Below are positions 45,098 through 57,222 of a stretch of DNA of 64,000 bases, piece by piece (position 1 is the stretch's first letter; each line of letters opens with the position of its first letter). A model generated the notes under the pieces. That model was not told the DNA's origin and made no database searches. It saw only the letters and a list, made by a program, of their open reading frames with translations. Origin of the DNA: Lepas anatifera. Taxonomy: Eukaryota > Arthropoda > Thecostraca > Lepadidae. The stretch covers positions 1,375,001 to 1,439,000 of the forward strand of contig JAOTON010001685.1 of the NCBI GenBank assembly GCA_034440635.1. Direction: 5' to 3'. Both the position numbers and the translations under genes were made by a program.

Positions 45098-47289
45098 CCC
45101 ATTAACGCCCGCACCTACTTCCAGCTTTCAAATTGGCAAAACAAATGTTTTCCTATGTTTAGAATATGCCCAATAAGATGTCCCGAAAGTTTTAAATCGA
45201 TACCACTTTTAGATTCTGAGATATGACACCGGACAAAAATGACCCGCTGGGCGTTTGGGACATCGGCTGGCACTGCGCGGCCGGCTTCCGGGCGGCGCAG
45301 TCACCGCAATCAGCGGCCCAATGCGCATCGCTTTTACTGCAGTTTTGTGAAGTGTTTTTATTTCCTCTTCTACAACACTAACTGCATTTGCAAATAGTAT
45401 ACAATAGTGGTTAGCCTAGACTGATGATTTGCGGGGAATAGACTAAAATTGTGAACATCATAGTATTTTAAGAAATTTTTGAATATCAAAGGTTTTTGGA
45501 AACCATTTCTCTTGTCTCTACCCCCTTCCTCCTCCGCCTCCCAGACTGTGACTGATGCTCACTTAGCTTTTAACGAGTAATCGTAATCTTCAGCATAGAG
45601 ATGAAAAGTTTTTAAAACTCAATCCGTTATCTCCCCCACCCGGTGTACATTTGCTTGATTAATCTCCAAATCTCCAAACGGGTTCATTTCCATCTTTCCA
45701 ACTTTTCTTTGGAGCAAGTAGCGCGCTCCATAGTTGCATCAATGTGAACCTCCACATTTCCAGGCACGCCACTGGTCATTGTAACGCTGGTCAGCACATC
45801 ACCTTTCTCATCCTCATGACTAATGTATTTTGTGATGGTATGATGATGATATGCACCTGATCCGCTCTGCTATCTTGCGCACTTAAAACAACTTATTTTG
45901 CTTCTTTTCCTGCAAAACATTTGATCTGTGGCATTGCTAACAACTATGCTTTCGATATATTTATGTCTCCATGGCTGGAGATTTGTTCTCGATCCAGGAG
46001 GGGTTCTGGATGGTTTAACGCTAGCACTGCAACCCAAGCCCTAAACAAAGTCTGTGGGAGACAAAAAATCCAGGCGGGTCTTGACCCCTCCTCCTCCCCG
46101 GGATGTTCACTCATGGTAGTTTCACTTGACTAGAACCAAGCCGCAATAGTGCTAGTTGCGTTTTAGACAGAAGTTCTAGAACTTCCCATGCTTTCACCCA
46201 TTTCAAACTGCTCTGGACGTTTGACACTACACCATCTTGTCAAAACAAACCAGCGTGGCGGCTGTGATAATTTCTAACTCATTTTGTCAGCTTGTCATTG
46301 GCTTTCAATCAGTAGTGAACACAAGGGGGCTAGGAAGGCTCAACTCCCCCCCTACCGAAATGTCAGTATGCCTATAGTAAATGCATTACTGAGGGCTGTT
46401 CCGAGGCCATGGCGGGGGAGGCTCTAGATCCCTAACCCCCCCCCCACCACCCAATGAAGTCCTCAATCCGCTACTGTTCCCTATCCTCTCCATCCACTAC
46501 ACACAATCCATCAAGGGAAAAAGACAAGGCTCTGCTAGCTTAACAGTGAAGTCGGTGCTAAAATTTCGATAAGTTTTCAAAACCCCTGAAAATTGTATTT
46601 AATAACGTCTTTACAAAATACTGGAACCATCTTGCATGTTTCCGTTAAAAATATGTGATAATCATTCCCAAAACAAAACAGAACCCGAAAACGTTAGGAA
46701 GCATTTCATGAACTTCAAAGTTTCCAAAGGTATCGACATTGCACTAATAATCTTCAGATTTGATGAAAAATATCTAAACTGGCAACCCTGCATTCGCAGG
46801 ACCCACAATGCTTCCCTTCCCTCTAGGTAACATTATGCACCTAACGCACCAGACGGGAGGACAGGACACATCCTTTTCCTCATTTTCAGCGGCCCGCAGA
46901 TGTCCGCAACGCCCAGCGGGTCATTTTTGTCCGCTTCATATTTGACGATGTCTCATGGCAAATCCGTTCAAGAAAATCTTACTGCTTCTTCACCATCTGA
47001 CTCCTAGTGGTCTTGGCTTAATGTCAATCATGCAAAACCTTTTCAGCTTTCCATATGTTATTGCGAGATACAAAATTTGCCGAGCTATCTTACGCTGACC
47101 AGAACCTCGCCAAAATAAGTTCCACCAAAATCGTCTCATAAAAACCTAGAATTTTCAAATACATTTTTCCAGCTTATCCACGCTCTGAAACACACATACA
47201 TATCATAAACATGAGGATCACTTCACTGGTACCGATTATGCAGCCTGTCAAAGTCAGAGGACAAAAATGACCCGCTGGGCGTTAATGGG
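45098..47289 (+). mobile_element. PiggyBac-like non-autonomous element (2.2 kb)
   Basis: The termini CCCATTAACGCCC and GGGCGTTAATGGG are a perfect 13-bp inverted repeat flanked by TTAA (45094-45097 and 47290-47293), the signature of piggyBac-type transposition. The subterminal sequence GACAAAAATGACCCGCTGGGCGTT occurs at the right end and again internally at about 45233 (same orientation) and, inverted, at about 46904-46925. The unit may therefore be a composite of shorter related elements. The ORFs (45921-46133, 46636-46830) show no transposase motif. Confidence 0.82.
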
Positions 47290-47293
47290 TTAA

Positions 47294-48170
47294 GGATTTA
47301 TACAATGTGTTTATGAAAAAGTTCCATAATCTGTGCCCCCCAGACCAGGGTGACCAGAGTTTCCCTTCAGCCTCACGCCCAAGACCCTCAATTTAACGCA
47401 AATATGCCACCCTCCATAGTCATGACATAATAAACCGTAAGAAAATAAGCGGAGAGCTCCTGGACAAACAGGGATAGCATTTCCTGGTCGTCATCTCCAG
47501 ACGTCACAACAGGGTGAACAGGTTGACCCCCTGCCCTCTGCGGTGTCGGCTTCCCGACCCCTAAGCCAACATATGCGGCACAGCCGCGCCCGCCGCGGCA
47601 CCCACCAGCGAGCCCTGGTGGACTCCATACCCAGCGGCACACTCGCGGTCACCAACACCCGCCGGCGTTCAGAGGCGATACCAGGGGTACAGAAACTGTG
47701 AGTATGAGGTGTGAGTGTGAGTTTTGGTGAGTATGAGTAAAGTTATGTGCATATACTCAGAATTCTTCAGGCTCACTTTATTAGGATGTATTTAAAGAGA
47801 AAAGTTGACAATGTCACAGCTTAAATCCTCCCTAGGCAGGGTTCAGACTACGCCTCTGCTTGAGAGTGGAGCTGGGGACGGCCGCGTTGTTTTTGTTTCC
47901 TCACATTTCAATCGCGGCGGCCATGAATATGGATGCGCCGGTAACAGGAAGGTAATGGCGGGCAGGCCGGTCGGGCGGCACAGACTAATGACTGCAGCAC
48001 GCTCGGTGACAACCGTAGCGCCGGCTCACGGGGCAACCCGCAGCCTGGATAGAGACATCTGCTCCGCGGCCCACAGGGGCAGCCCAGAGCCCAGATAGGG
48101 ACATCCGGAGGGCTGGCCTGCAGCTCATAAGGAGATACTGATGGTACGGCTCACAGGAAAAGTCCCAGCT
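47294..48170. other. Unassigned region
   Basis: The ORFs 47388-47642 (minus) and 47805-48098 (plus) are without recognised motifs. The composition becomes GC-rich towards 48000. Confidence 0.4.
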
Positions 48171-48171
<1 letters not shown>

Positions 48172-48234
<63 letters not shown>

Positions 48235-48241
48235 CAGAGAC

Positions 48242-48320
<79 letters not shown>

Positions 48321-48324
48321 CGTA
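48172..48324 (+). repeat. (GA)n microsatellite with GAGACA interruption
   Basis: About 150 bp of GA repeats, interrupted centrally by five or so GAGACA units. ORFs on both strands here are Ser-Leu or Glu-Arg repeats without meaning. Confidence 0.97.
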
Positions 48325-48329
48325 GCACC

Positions 48330-49820
48330 GTCTCATAGGTCAACTCACAGCCCAGACAAACACCCGCAGCAACGACTCACAGAGGCAATCCACAACCCAG
48401 ATAGAGGTACCACCCGCAACACCGCTTCATAGAGTAACCTGCAACCTAGATAGTAGATAGTAGATAGTAGCGACTCACAAGGAGACTCACAGCCCAGACT
48501 GAGACAGAAGCGGCGCTGCAAGTATTGCCGAGGTCTTCCGAGAACCATGAAGGACTGCTCAGAAGGGCGGTCAATGGTTCATGCGAGAGAGGTATGTGAA
48601 TAAGGATAGACGAAATTGTATGCATGAATGCACGTAAGTGGCCGTAGCATATCCCTTGTGCTGTCACCTTTCGTGTATATGTATATGAGGATCATACAGC
48701 ATTTCCGATGCCGTATACAGTACTTCAAACCAGTTTCTATACCTTTTTTGAAACCGAGAGTGAAGACCAGCCTGCCATTTCTGAGAAGTTCTCTTCACCC
48801 CCTTCAGGCCTGTCAATCCACCCACTGCCGGTCCTGCTGCGCGTCTCACGGCCGGGGCCGCTGGTGCTGATTGGGCCCGTCCGTCTCAGTCACCGCCACT
48901 AAATGAGCCGTCCGCCGCGTTTTCCGCCCGTCCCCACCTCGGCCGCGCCGCACCGACGCGCGCCCGCACCTTATTCACATGACCCGATTAATATGCCATA
49001 AAAATAAATACCTATCACTTACGGCGGGCGTCCCGCGGCGCCGGTGGTGGTTGGTGATTGGCAGGCGTAGGCGCGGCGGACAGCGCGCCGGCGCGCCTGG
49101 CGAAATCAGCTGTCGAACAGCCAGACCAGGCAGGCCTGCCTGCTCCAGATCCTACGGCGCCAACGGGGAGGCAGGGTCACTGCGGACCAGTTTTTCGATG
49201 CTGGAAGAAAGATGATGCCCGACCCAAATCATGACAATTATCGATGAATCGAGTGGTTTGGAACTAATGTTTATGCAAGGTGCGATCGCCAATGGAATAG
49301 ATGCAGTGCTGCTAAAGTTACGTTTTTTTAACCGTTGTGTATTTAGTATCCAACCGGAGTACTCGGTTACCAGTCAGATGTTACAGATGCATTCGTATAC
49401 CTACTCTGTAACAATGCAGAAAAATATGAGCCAACGGTCACTCTGTGAGATATTAGGAACAGTCAGGGAAGAAACCGAAAAAGCGATGCATAAGATACAG
49501 GACACGAAAGGCAGATGATCCATTTTCACAATCAGCAGTTTTGCTGCAAGTTCTGATAGCGATGGAAGATCAATATTTTGAGGGGTGGGGGAGTGGGGTT
49601 GAACGGCCGATGTTCCCACCGCCGGCTGTCCTGTTCATTCCTTTCCAGTCAACACCCCTGTGGTAGCACCAACATTTCTCATATAAAGCAGGTACTGTGC
49701 CCAGATTCCCTTGACCCTCCCCGTTTCCCCGTTTATGATTATAGCTGTAAGGAATTTCTATTCCACCTTTCCACGGAGTGATAAAGGGCTTAAATAATTT
49801 ATCAAACCAAGATTCTAGCT
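48330..49820. other. Unassigned region
   Basis: No recognised gene. The GC-rich block 48820-49160 contains short open frames. The ORF 49231-49518 (plus, 95 aa) is not recognised. Confidence 0.4.
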
Positions 49821-49825
49821 CTTAA

Positions 49826-50393
49826 CCCTCGCCCCAGTGGGAGGAAGGGAAGTGTTTGAACACCCCTCCTCGGGTTTCTCCGTCGGCAGCGCCTATTTAC
49901 TTGGCACACCTTATTCTTAATCGATTCAAAAACTTTTCCGAAAGTTTTAAGTTTGAGTTATCTCAGACTTGTGTCAATAGCTTCGTAGGAAGTGGTGAAA
50001 TACCCTTTATTTTGATACAATTGTGTTATGATTATCATTGCAGGTCAATTGATATGCATATTGTCTGAGTTAACTCAGGACCTGACCGTAGTTCAAGACC
50101 TTACCTCAGGTCAGGTCATTTTTATTGTTGACCTAGTATGGTTATTAGGGTGTTTCATTGTTCCAAAATGCAATATTTCGACGCATATCGATGTTCCCCT
50201 CAAACATCATCTGCTTACAAACTTTTGTGCGAAATTTCCATGTATTTCGATGATATTTAGAGGTCGCGCACTTTTGCAGCTTTTTTCAAATGTATTCAAA
50301 TGTACACATAAGCGTAGGAGCGTCCAGAATATTGGGGAGGCCAAGGTGCATTTGGAAGTCATTTCTTTCCAGTCAACGCCATAGGGTTAAGGG
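49826..50393 (+). mobile_element. Probable TTAA-type AGGTCA-related element
   Basis: It starts with CCCTCGCCCCAGTGGGAGG after a TTAA (49822-49825), much like the left end of the element at 36216. On the right there are two TTAA sites (50387-50390 and 50394-50397) after CCATAGGG. The right terminus matches less well, so the exact end is uncertain. The interior has GTCAGGTCA/TGACC words (50070-50130). Segment 50140-50285 is repeated, inverted and diverged, at about 51726-51868. Confidence 0.5.
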
Positions 50394-50757
50394 TTAAAGT
50401 AAATCAAGAATATTGGGGGCATGACCCCCTGCCCACCATGTTCCTACGCCTATGAATGTACACATTTCCACACTAATACTGGCGCTGGTTTTCTTTTGCT
50501 TGGTTTTTTATTTCACATCTGACATATTTTTTAAATTAAGTTAAACATTTAATACTGCACAATGACTAGCCTGAGTATAAAACCCAACCGATTTCGGGAG
50601 CATCCCGCCCCCGTTTTCAAGGGAGATGAAGATAACACTAAGACATGAACCTAACTAAGCGAAAAACACGAAGACATGGTACACTTTGAAAGAACAATCT
50701 TAGCTATGAACATGACGAAACATTGTAGAATTATTAGCTGTAAACACGTGTTATTTT

Positions 50758-51180
50758 TCAATTCAATCTCTTGTTTGACTGGCGTTTTAAGAGGCTCAAA
50801 AATCCAGAGAAGATGGTAACTTTGCCGATATTTCTATTCATTTTTGGTTCCGTGGTGGTTTGGATGTAAATTGCCTCTTTTATTTCCCGCTGTTTTTGTC
50901 TTGAGTCGAAAGCTAAAGTCGTTGTGGCGTCCCATTTGAGATAATGATCCTTCTTGAATGAATGTTCCGCAGTGGCCTCCGCTGCTCTCTCGTCAATTGA
51001 CCCTGGGATTAGTTTTTTTCGAGATTTTCGGTGTTCGTCTTGTCGGACTTCCATCATTCTTTTGCTTTCTCCAATGCATATTCTTGGACAGTCATTACAT
51101 TCCATCTTGTATACTGGGCCTGGTTTTTCCGGTTGTCTATCCTGTCCTTTGGTTTGACCAGTAATCGTTTGATCGTTTGA
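50758..51180 (-). pseudogene. Penelope-like element, GIY-YIG endonuclease end
   Basis: The minus-strand ORF 50758-51105 (115 aa) begins MECNDCPRICIGESKRMMEV, which matches the start of the GIY-YIG endonuclease of Penelope-like retroelements (VYKIPCxxCxxxYIGET). An R-x-x-EH motif (RQDEHRK) and the typical KDHYLKWDATT and REIKEAIYIQ blocks near the C terminus follow. A short upstream part (KRLLVKPKDR) is visible in another frame. The tyrosine of YIG is a cysteine here. The element is truncated: no Penelope reverse transcriptase was found upstream. It is a dead 3' end. Confidence 0.75.
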
Positions 51181-51254
51181 TGTGGCTTAAAATATGTTAC
51201 TTCTTACGTTGAATTTAGAATATATGCGTCGAACCTGTTGCGATGCTCCTTCTA

Positions 51255-51354
51255 CATATGGGAAGGATCATTATATCAAATGGGACGCCACAACGACTTT
51301 AACTTTTGACTCAAGACAAAAACAGCGGGAAAGGGAGATCGCCCTCATCAAGAG
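51255..51354 (+). pseudogene. Second Penelope-like endonuclease fragment, opposite strand
   Basis: Plus-strand translation reads KDHYIKWDATTTLTFDSRQ and continues KQREREIALIKRF, closely matching the C-terminal part of the minus-strand copy at 50758-51105. Two Penelope remnants thus stand head to head with about 75 bp between them. Partial inverted copies are a known feature of this retroelement class. Confidence 0.7.
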
Positions 51355-51725
51355 GTTCAACGCATACGCGTCGGAAAAGGGGGGCCAGGGGGGCCTGGCC
51401 CCCCACTTTTTGGCCAAAAATTTCCTGATCTCAGTCAAAATGAGAGAAAGCCGGACATTCTTATATCCAGCCGCTGCGGAGGGCAACGAGGAGCCCAAAT
51501 TCGAACAGTTTTTGGTCCTGATGATGAAAGTTTTTTGTCAGCATCATGTTGAAGTTTGGCTGGCCCCCCCACTTTTTTGCCGGTGGCGACACTTATGGTT
51601 CAACGGATTCGTCAAGGACGAGAAGCAGAAGCAGTACCTGCTCCGGGTGGTGGAACTCCATCGGAGGGCTCTACCCAAGCGCACCAAGAAAGAATGCGCC
51701 TATTTCAAGTGTAATGGTTTTTGGT
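51355..51725 (+). other. Open stretch of unknown origin after the Penelope fragment
   Basis: The frame 51194-51727 runs on through GGGGGGCC-rich palindromic words (51376-51405 and about 51560) and a lysine/arginine-rich segment (VKDEKQKQYLLRVVELHRRA). The mix suggests a short coding remnant into which a DNA-element end was inserted. No family recognised. Confidence 0.3.
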
Positions 51726-51870
51726 GATAAAAGTGCGCGACCTCTAAATGTCCTTTTATTTTGCTTTTAAGGGTGTCAATCGATTCAGTTTTACGTATAG
51801 AGCTGGGGGAAAGTCGACATGACTTCGTTCCAAACAAACAAAATTTTACTATAGTGGGCTGAAACACCCT
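51726..51870 (-). repeat. Inverted, diverged copy of 50140-50285
   Basis: On the minus strand it shares ATTAGGGTGTTTCA at one end and ATTTAGAGGTCGCGCACTTTT at the other with 50145-50285, at nearly the same spacing. The Penelope pair lies between the two. Confidence 0.6.
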
Positions 51871-52950
51871 AATGGTTATATACATTATTCGATTTGCCGT
51901 AACGAGAGAAAGCGAATGGCGCCTAAAAAGTTAATCTAACTCAACCCAGCCAGAGGCTAGAGCCAAGAAACCCTTTTCTAACTTGTCACCTTCTTTAAGC
52001 TATACTTCTTGAGCCAAAAAGTGACCAATATAGTTTCTTCATTATTTCTTCTGGGCTATTGACCAGATTTTGCGTTTTTTTGCTATCTCGGAATGGAACC
52101 GAGATCCAGCAAGTGTTTGGACTTCCCCTACTGGACTGGGGAGAAGCTCAGAGGCCCACTGGAGCGGGTGTCAATCTGTGATGGATGAACGCTTGAATGG
52201 TGCTCTACCGCTCGTTCAGGTTCCGGTCGAATTTCACCATGTCAAGTGCGCTTTATGTCTTGAAGACCACTTAAATTAAATGGTTGAATCGGCCAGCCTA
52301 CATCCACCAGTTAAAGGTCTATCAACGAGGCCCAAGACATAAAATTACGTCTAGTGATCTGGCACTTGCTACATTGTTTTTTGCCGTGAGCAACTATCAC
52401 CACTGATCTGCCAGCAGCTAGCTGTCTTCTAGGGTCTGCATGTCTTCAGAGGCCAGTCCTTCCAGACGCTGCAATCCGGTAGGGTGTAGCGCGTAGGGTA
52501 ATCTCCAGCCCAATACCCACCGCAGTGTCCGACCCAGACAGACGCGGCGCGGTGTCACGTGCATGCGATCTCCATGGTTCTGGTCCGCCCCCGGCCGAAC
52601 GGTGGCAGCATTCATGGATCCATTTACATGTGCACGGCACTGCGGCCTGTAGCCCGGCGGACCGATATCATCTCAGCCTGTCGCCGGCTTATTTAAACGT
52701 TACCCGGTCCGTAAACAGTATGTCAGCCATCGGAATGCAGGTGTTTCTATCTAAGCGTGCCACCCCGGCGGCACTCCAAGGCCGATTGGATCGATGAGCT
52801 TCTCCATTCCGGCTGACGGCCAATAAATATGTATTTTCTGTCTACAACAAGTGGTGTCTTAACTCGTGGGGTTCGTAGAACGCCACTGTATCGAATTAGG
52901 ATCTGTACTTGCAAGTGAGCGTGCCTCTTTGACTCGAAAGCGCATGAGTA
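51871..52950. other. Unassigned region
   Basis: No recognised gene. The part from 52480 to 52790 is richer in CpG and contains short ORFs on both strands. Confidence 0.4.
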
Positions 52951-53012
52951 CGGTTGGCTCGGTGTTGATATGTGCCCGCTTTCTGAGGTAGATGTTTCGG
53001 GTTCGAGTCATG
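52951..53012 (+). repeat. tRNA-derived SINE head
   Basis: TTGGCTCGGTGTT (A-box-like, 52954 onward) and GGGTTCGAGTC (B box, about 52999-53009), with CCCGCTTTCTGAGGT between, resemble tRNA-derived SINE heads. No tRNA fold is complete. Confidence 0.5.
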
Positions 53013-53940
53013 TTGAGTCCCCTGAATAAAGCACGATTTGGTCTCCACCATTCCTACCAACAGGGTGCGATTTGGAGATGCCGTACCACCTCACCAGCTT
53101 GCAGGGGCGCCGCCACGGAATTTTTACAGGGGGGACGGACCCGGGCTTGTGCTGACCGGGGAAGGCGAATTTTAAGCATATTTATTACATAATTCATGAC
53201 GATGGACTAAAAAATGTTGGGGTACGTCCCCCCTGGTTGGCCAACAGGGGGTGCACGTCCCCCGTCTCCCCCGCTTTCGGCACCCATGCCAGCTTGTCCA
53301 CCGTTAACCCAGGTAATTACATTCACACGAAATCATTTATCAGTTTTCCGCAACCCATGGGATATTCAGAGCCATTCACACGGTTACTGCTGCTGTGATA
53401 GAAACCATGATCAAACCTCGTCTATTGTCTGCAAGAAACTAAAATCCGGCACTGAAATGACCCATACCATGACATACCCTTCTATCAGTCTAAGTACTCT
53501 CATTTCACGGTAACCCCCAATCTTGCTTCGCCCGTGCCGAGATTTGGTCCATGCTGTCAGGACCGGGTGACCCACCGTCACCTCTGCTGCCTTTGCCGTC
53601 GCCTAGTGTCACGGGATGGCACCGGTGACCCGCGTTGACCGACCTGACGTTTCTCTGGCTGACCCCTGCTGACCTGTGTCGCGTCCCAGCAGGTCTCGTG
53701 CCGCGTCAGATCACGAGTGAGGCTGCTCCCTATCTACCCCGTCTCAGCCTCCTTTGTCAACGCTCTAGCCGCGTGTCCCGTATTTCATCTGCCATGTCCG
53801 ATCGCCTGCTCAGAGTCCGGCCTATTGAGAGAGCTCGCTTTCAGGCTAACGCGGCGTGGCTCGACGAGGCTCGGCTCCCACAGCATCAGTTGGGCGATCA
53901 TAATTTGTACCGGCATCTCGGACGACGCGGATTCCGCGCG
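53013..53940. other. Unassigned region with a MITE-like G-run segment
   Basis: At 53104-53290, GGGGCGCCGCCACGGAA and GGGGGGACGG words and a later C-run resemble non-autonomous DNA-element ends. I could not pair the ends or find a duplication. The rest is unassigned. Confidence 0.35.
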
Positions 53941-53942
53941 GA

Positions 53943-54075
53943 GCTGGTGTCGGCGGCGCTGGCGTGTCCCGCGGAGGAGGCGCGGCGCTGGTGTCGGCGG
54001 CGCTGGCGTGTCCCGCGGAGGAGGCGCGGCACTGGTGTCGACGAGGCTGGCGTGTCTCGCGGAGGAGGAGTCGGC
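53943..54075 (+). repeat. 44-bp minisatellite, about 3 units
   Basis: Unit beginning GCTGGTGTCGGCGGCGCTGG. The third unit is diverged. As 44 is not divisible by three the frame changes from unit to unit, which argues against the overlapping ORFs 53635-54183 and 53717-54154 being genes. Confidence 0.85.
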
Positions 54076-54199
54076 CCTGATGGCAGAGCGCTGGTTCACC
54101 GCCTCACAAACAGCCGGCCAGCCCAGCGGGATGACGGTGCTGGACACAGTGTGAGCCGAGCAAACAGGCCAAACACCTCCTAACAGCCGCTCACAGCCG

Positions 54200-55029
54200 T
54201 CAGTAACTGGCACTTGTCAGCCCAGAAAGAATGTAATGACACGCTGCCGGCCGGCGGGGAGGGCCGGTCGAGCACGGCGGGATGGAGACGTTACCAATGC
54301 CAGAGGCAGAACGGCACCTTCTGGGCTCGGTTCTGACTGAAGTTTTGTTTTGCTTTTCAGGAGGAGGTATGCGTGATCTTTGAAATTTGGGATTTACATT
54401 TTTATTATGTGGTCTACGATCCTGTGAAACCAAAGACCCAATCAAAATTTCTACAAAGTACTTTCGATTTGATTCTGGAGAAAGTTGCAAGTTCTCCCAT
54501 GAAGCTACCGCTCCCAGTTGGCTTATGAATCCCAAGATGCAGTATGATGTGGTGCTGCTCTCGTATAGGTAATAGCTTCCTAATCTACACAAGTTCAAAA
54601 TATTATCTATTCACTAGAAATAAAGCCAGCTTCTGGCCAAAACATCGGCCTGTAAGACCAAACTTTTTTGTTTTACTTAAGATATACCGTGCACTTCATA
54701 GGTTAGTGCCTGTTTCATTGCTTTGAAAAAGCTTCAGAAATGAAGGTTTCTATCAGTGCTGTGCCAGGTCAGAACGTCCGTTCGCGACGGGGACCCAACG
54801 ACAGGGCTGTGCCAGGGCACAGGGCACGGAACGCTGAGGCAGACAGTGGCTGTCGGCCGCTGTTTGTGAGCGGGTTGCTGGCACGTTCTGCTCTGCCCAG
54901 GCTCTCTGTGGGTGCATTTCCAGGCTTTTTGCCGATGCCATCTGTGAGGGAATTGCCGGAACTTTCTGCTCAGAGGTGTTCGGTGGAGGCATTGCCGGGT
55001 CTTTCAGTGGAATTCGTATGTGTGCAGCT
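54200..55029. other. Unassigned region
   Basis: No recognised gene. Short ORFs on both strands. Confidence 0.4.
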
Positions 55030-55395
55030 TGCCGGGCCCTGTCTGCGCTGCTGTCCGTGAGCGGTGTTGCGGGTTGCCGGCCCCTGTCTGCGCTGCTGTC
55101 CGTGAGCGGCGTTGCGGGTTGCCGGCCCCTGTCTTCGCCGCTGTCCGTGAGCGGTGTTGCGGGTTGCCGGCCCCTGTTTGCGCTGCTGTCCGTGAGCGGC
55201 GTTGCGGGTTGCCGGCCCCTGTCTTCGCCGCTGTCCGTGAGCGGCGTTACGGGTTGCCGGCCCCTGTCTTCGCCGCTGTCCGTGAGCGGTGTTGCGGGTT
55301 GCCGGCCCCTGTTTGCGCTGCTGTCCGTGAGCGGCGTTGCGGGTTGTCAGCCTCTGTCTGCGCTGCTGTTCCGTGAGCGGCGTTGCGGGTTGCCG
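55030..55395 (+). repeat. 45-bp minisatellite, about 8 units
   Basis: Unit CTGCTGTCCGTGAGCGGTGT followed by TGCGGGTTGCCGGCCCCTGTCTGCG, with two alternating sub-variants (TCTGCGCTG or TCTTCGCCG). Two plus frames remain open, giving 15-aa repeats with a regular cysteine. Coding is possible in principle, but nothing supports it. Confidence 0.93.
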
Positions 55396-55599
55396 GCGAC
55401 AGACAGCCCATCAGCTGGATCAGACGGGCTGTCAGCTGGTGGAGATGGCGGACCTGAGGTCCGGCCAGGCCCCGCCAACTGGCTACCGTGCACTGACCAT
55501 AGGTGTTTATGGCTGACCGGACGATGCTATTTGCAATTCGACTGTCTCCTCTGTCGATATGTGTTGTATTTGTGCTTGGGCAGTGAGTCGTAGCTTGCG

Positions 55600-57159
55600 G
55601 CTGGATTTAGTGTCTAAGGCCTACTTTATCGTCTACTTTGTGTCTATTTTAGTGTCCAGGATCTTGCAGCATGCCAGATACGACCATGTCTGCTTCCTTA
55701 ATGCCCCTTTGTGGCGGAGTGTGTAATGCCGCTGCCTCAAAAGGCACAATGAGCTCGTGCTTTGTGAACCGTGTCTCACCACCAACTCATTGCAAGAATG
55801 TGTGAACCATCGTGCCTGACCATTTAGAGAATGCAGACAAACTTGCACATTTTGATACCAAGCTATAGTCTCTGGATGCCAATGTCGATCTTCATTATTG
55901 TAGCACTGGACTTTTTATTGGCTGGGAGGAAGCTTGCCGGTTGGCTGCCTGTCGATCGCGAGGACATTTATCTCGTTTTTCCCACCTATCTTTTACAAGG
56001 GTAAAAAGTGGGCGTGAAGATCTGTCCGAAAAACATTGAAAACTTTGTCCTTTTTCCTTCCCCGGTAGATCATCCATTACTACCTCATAGCGAGATGTAA
56101 TCAAACATTAAATTGGCAATCTTAAACACTCCAGAATGATCTCATTGTGTAAAGGTTCTGTGTCCTGTTGACATAATAACAATTCACCATTCATAACTGG
56201 GTCTCCAGCTGCTGAACTGAGCTACACACCACTGAAACACTAATAACCCCGCTGGCACCGCCTCTGGGCTGTCCAGTCTTCTCTGCTCTGTCTTTGTGTC
56301 GCGGCCTGGTGTGGGATAAATAGTCGGGGGTCAGGCGGCGGCGCTGACACTCCGCAGACTGACGCGCGCGGTCACACGACGCCCCCTCCCCCCGGCCGCC
56401 CGGAGGCGCTGGCAGTGTGACACGCAGTGTTGTGCCCCGGTAAATAGGGCGGTGTCTCTTATGTGGTGGCGGTCGCGGCCTCTGACTGACCAGGAGACAA
56501 AACAAACGCCGCTACAGCTGACTGCGGCGGACCGTGACGATGGCCCAGGTGGAAAGTCTGCCACCGTCGGCGGAGAAAGCACCAGCCGGCTGCTAACGAA
56601 CGAGCTGGCATGTGTAGAGCTTCACTTAACTTGAATGGTTTATTAGAGATGGCATTTTGCGCTCCAAGGAAAGAGGCACTGGATGGTGTGAATAAACTGG
56701 ATCGTGCCAGGTTTATCGCGAGTCTAGTCCAGGATTTAGTTCTACGAGCCGGGATAAATCCATTACATAAGCTTCTGTATTTGAACACAATGGAGCTAGT
56801 AGGAAGAGGAGTTCCGAAAAATCATTTAATTTCCCCAGAGATATGAAAAATACTTGTTGAGTTTAACGCTAAATAAAATAGCTATCGTAACTGCGAATAT
56901 TGAGCAGGTTAAGTACAAAAAGTGTGCCACCTTGCTACGTTGAAGGACTTATTCGCACCTCAATGAGTATCAATATAACATTGAAATTATTCCAATTTTG
57001 CTCACCCAAGATCCTCCCCAACTAAACTGGAATTTGTCTTGGCTTTGCTAATATGAACAGCAGGAAAGTATTGAGCATTGCCTTACAAAAACGAATAAGA
57101 CATTGGTATCTTCCTAATGTAGGACAGTAAGGCTATCCGATATAGGACAAATATGACAA
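55600..57159. other. Unassigned region
   Basis: No recognised gene. The GC-rich block 56320-56600 carries short overlapping frames on both strands. Confidence 0.4.
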
Positions 57160-57165
57160 TTTATT
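57160..57165 (-). terminator. Candidate poly(A) signal AATAAA (minus strand)
   Basis: AATAAA on the minus strand, about 58 nt after the stop codon of the candidate terminal exon. By itself this hexamer is common. Its value is its position. Confidence 0.3.
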
Positions 57166-57222
57166 GTAGATCCCCATATGCTTAAGAATAAGATATATAT
57201 GAACTGTTCAAAGCTGTTTCGT

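Noticed and set aside
46310..46480. Small hAT-like MITE (CAGTAG...CTACTG)
   Set aside because: End similarity is only a few bases and the flanks do not form an 8-bp duplication.
48125..48343. Ser-Leu repeat ORF
   Set aside because: It is the (GA)n microsatellite.
53635..54183. 182-aa Arg-rich ORF
   Set aside because: GC-rich sequence with a 44-bp repeat that changes frame in each unit. A competing ORF overlaps it.
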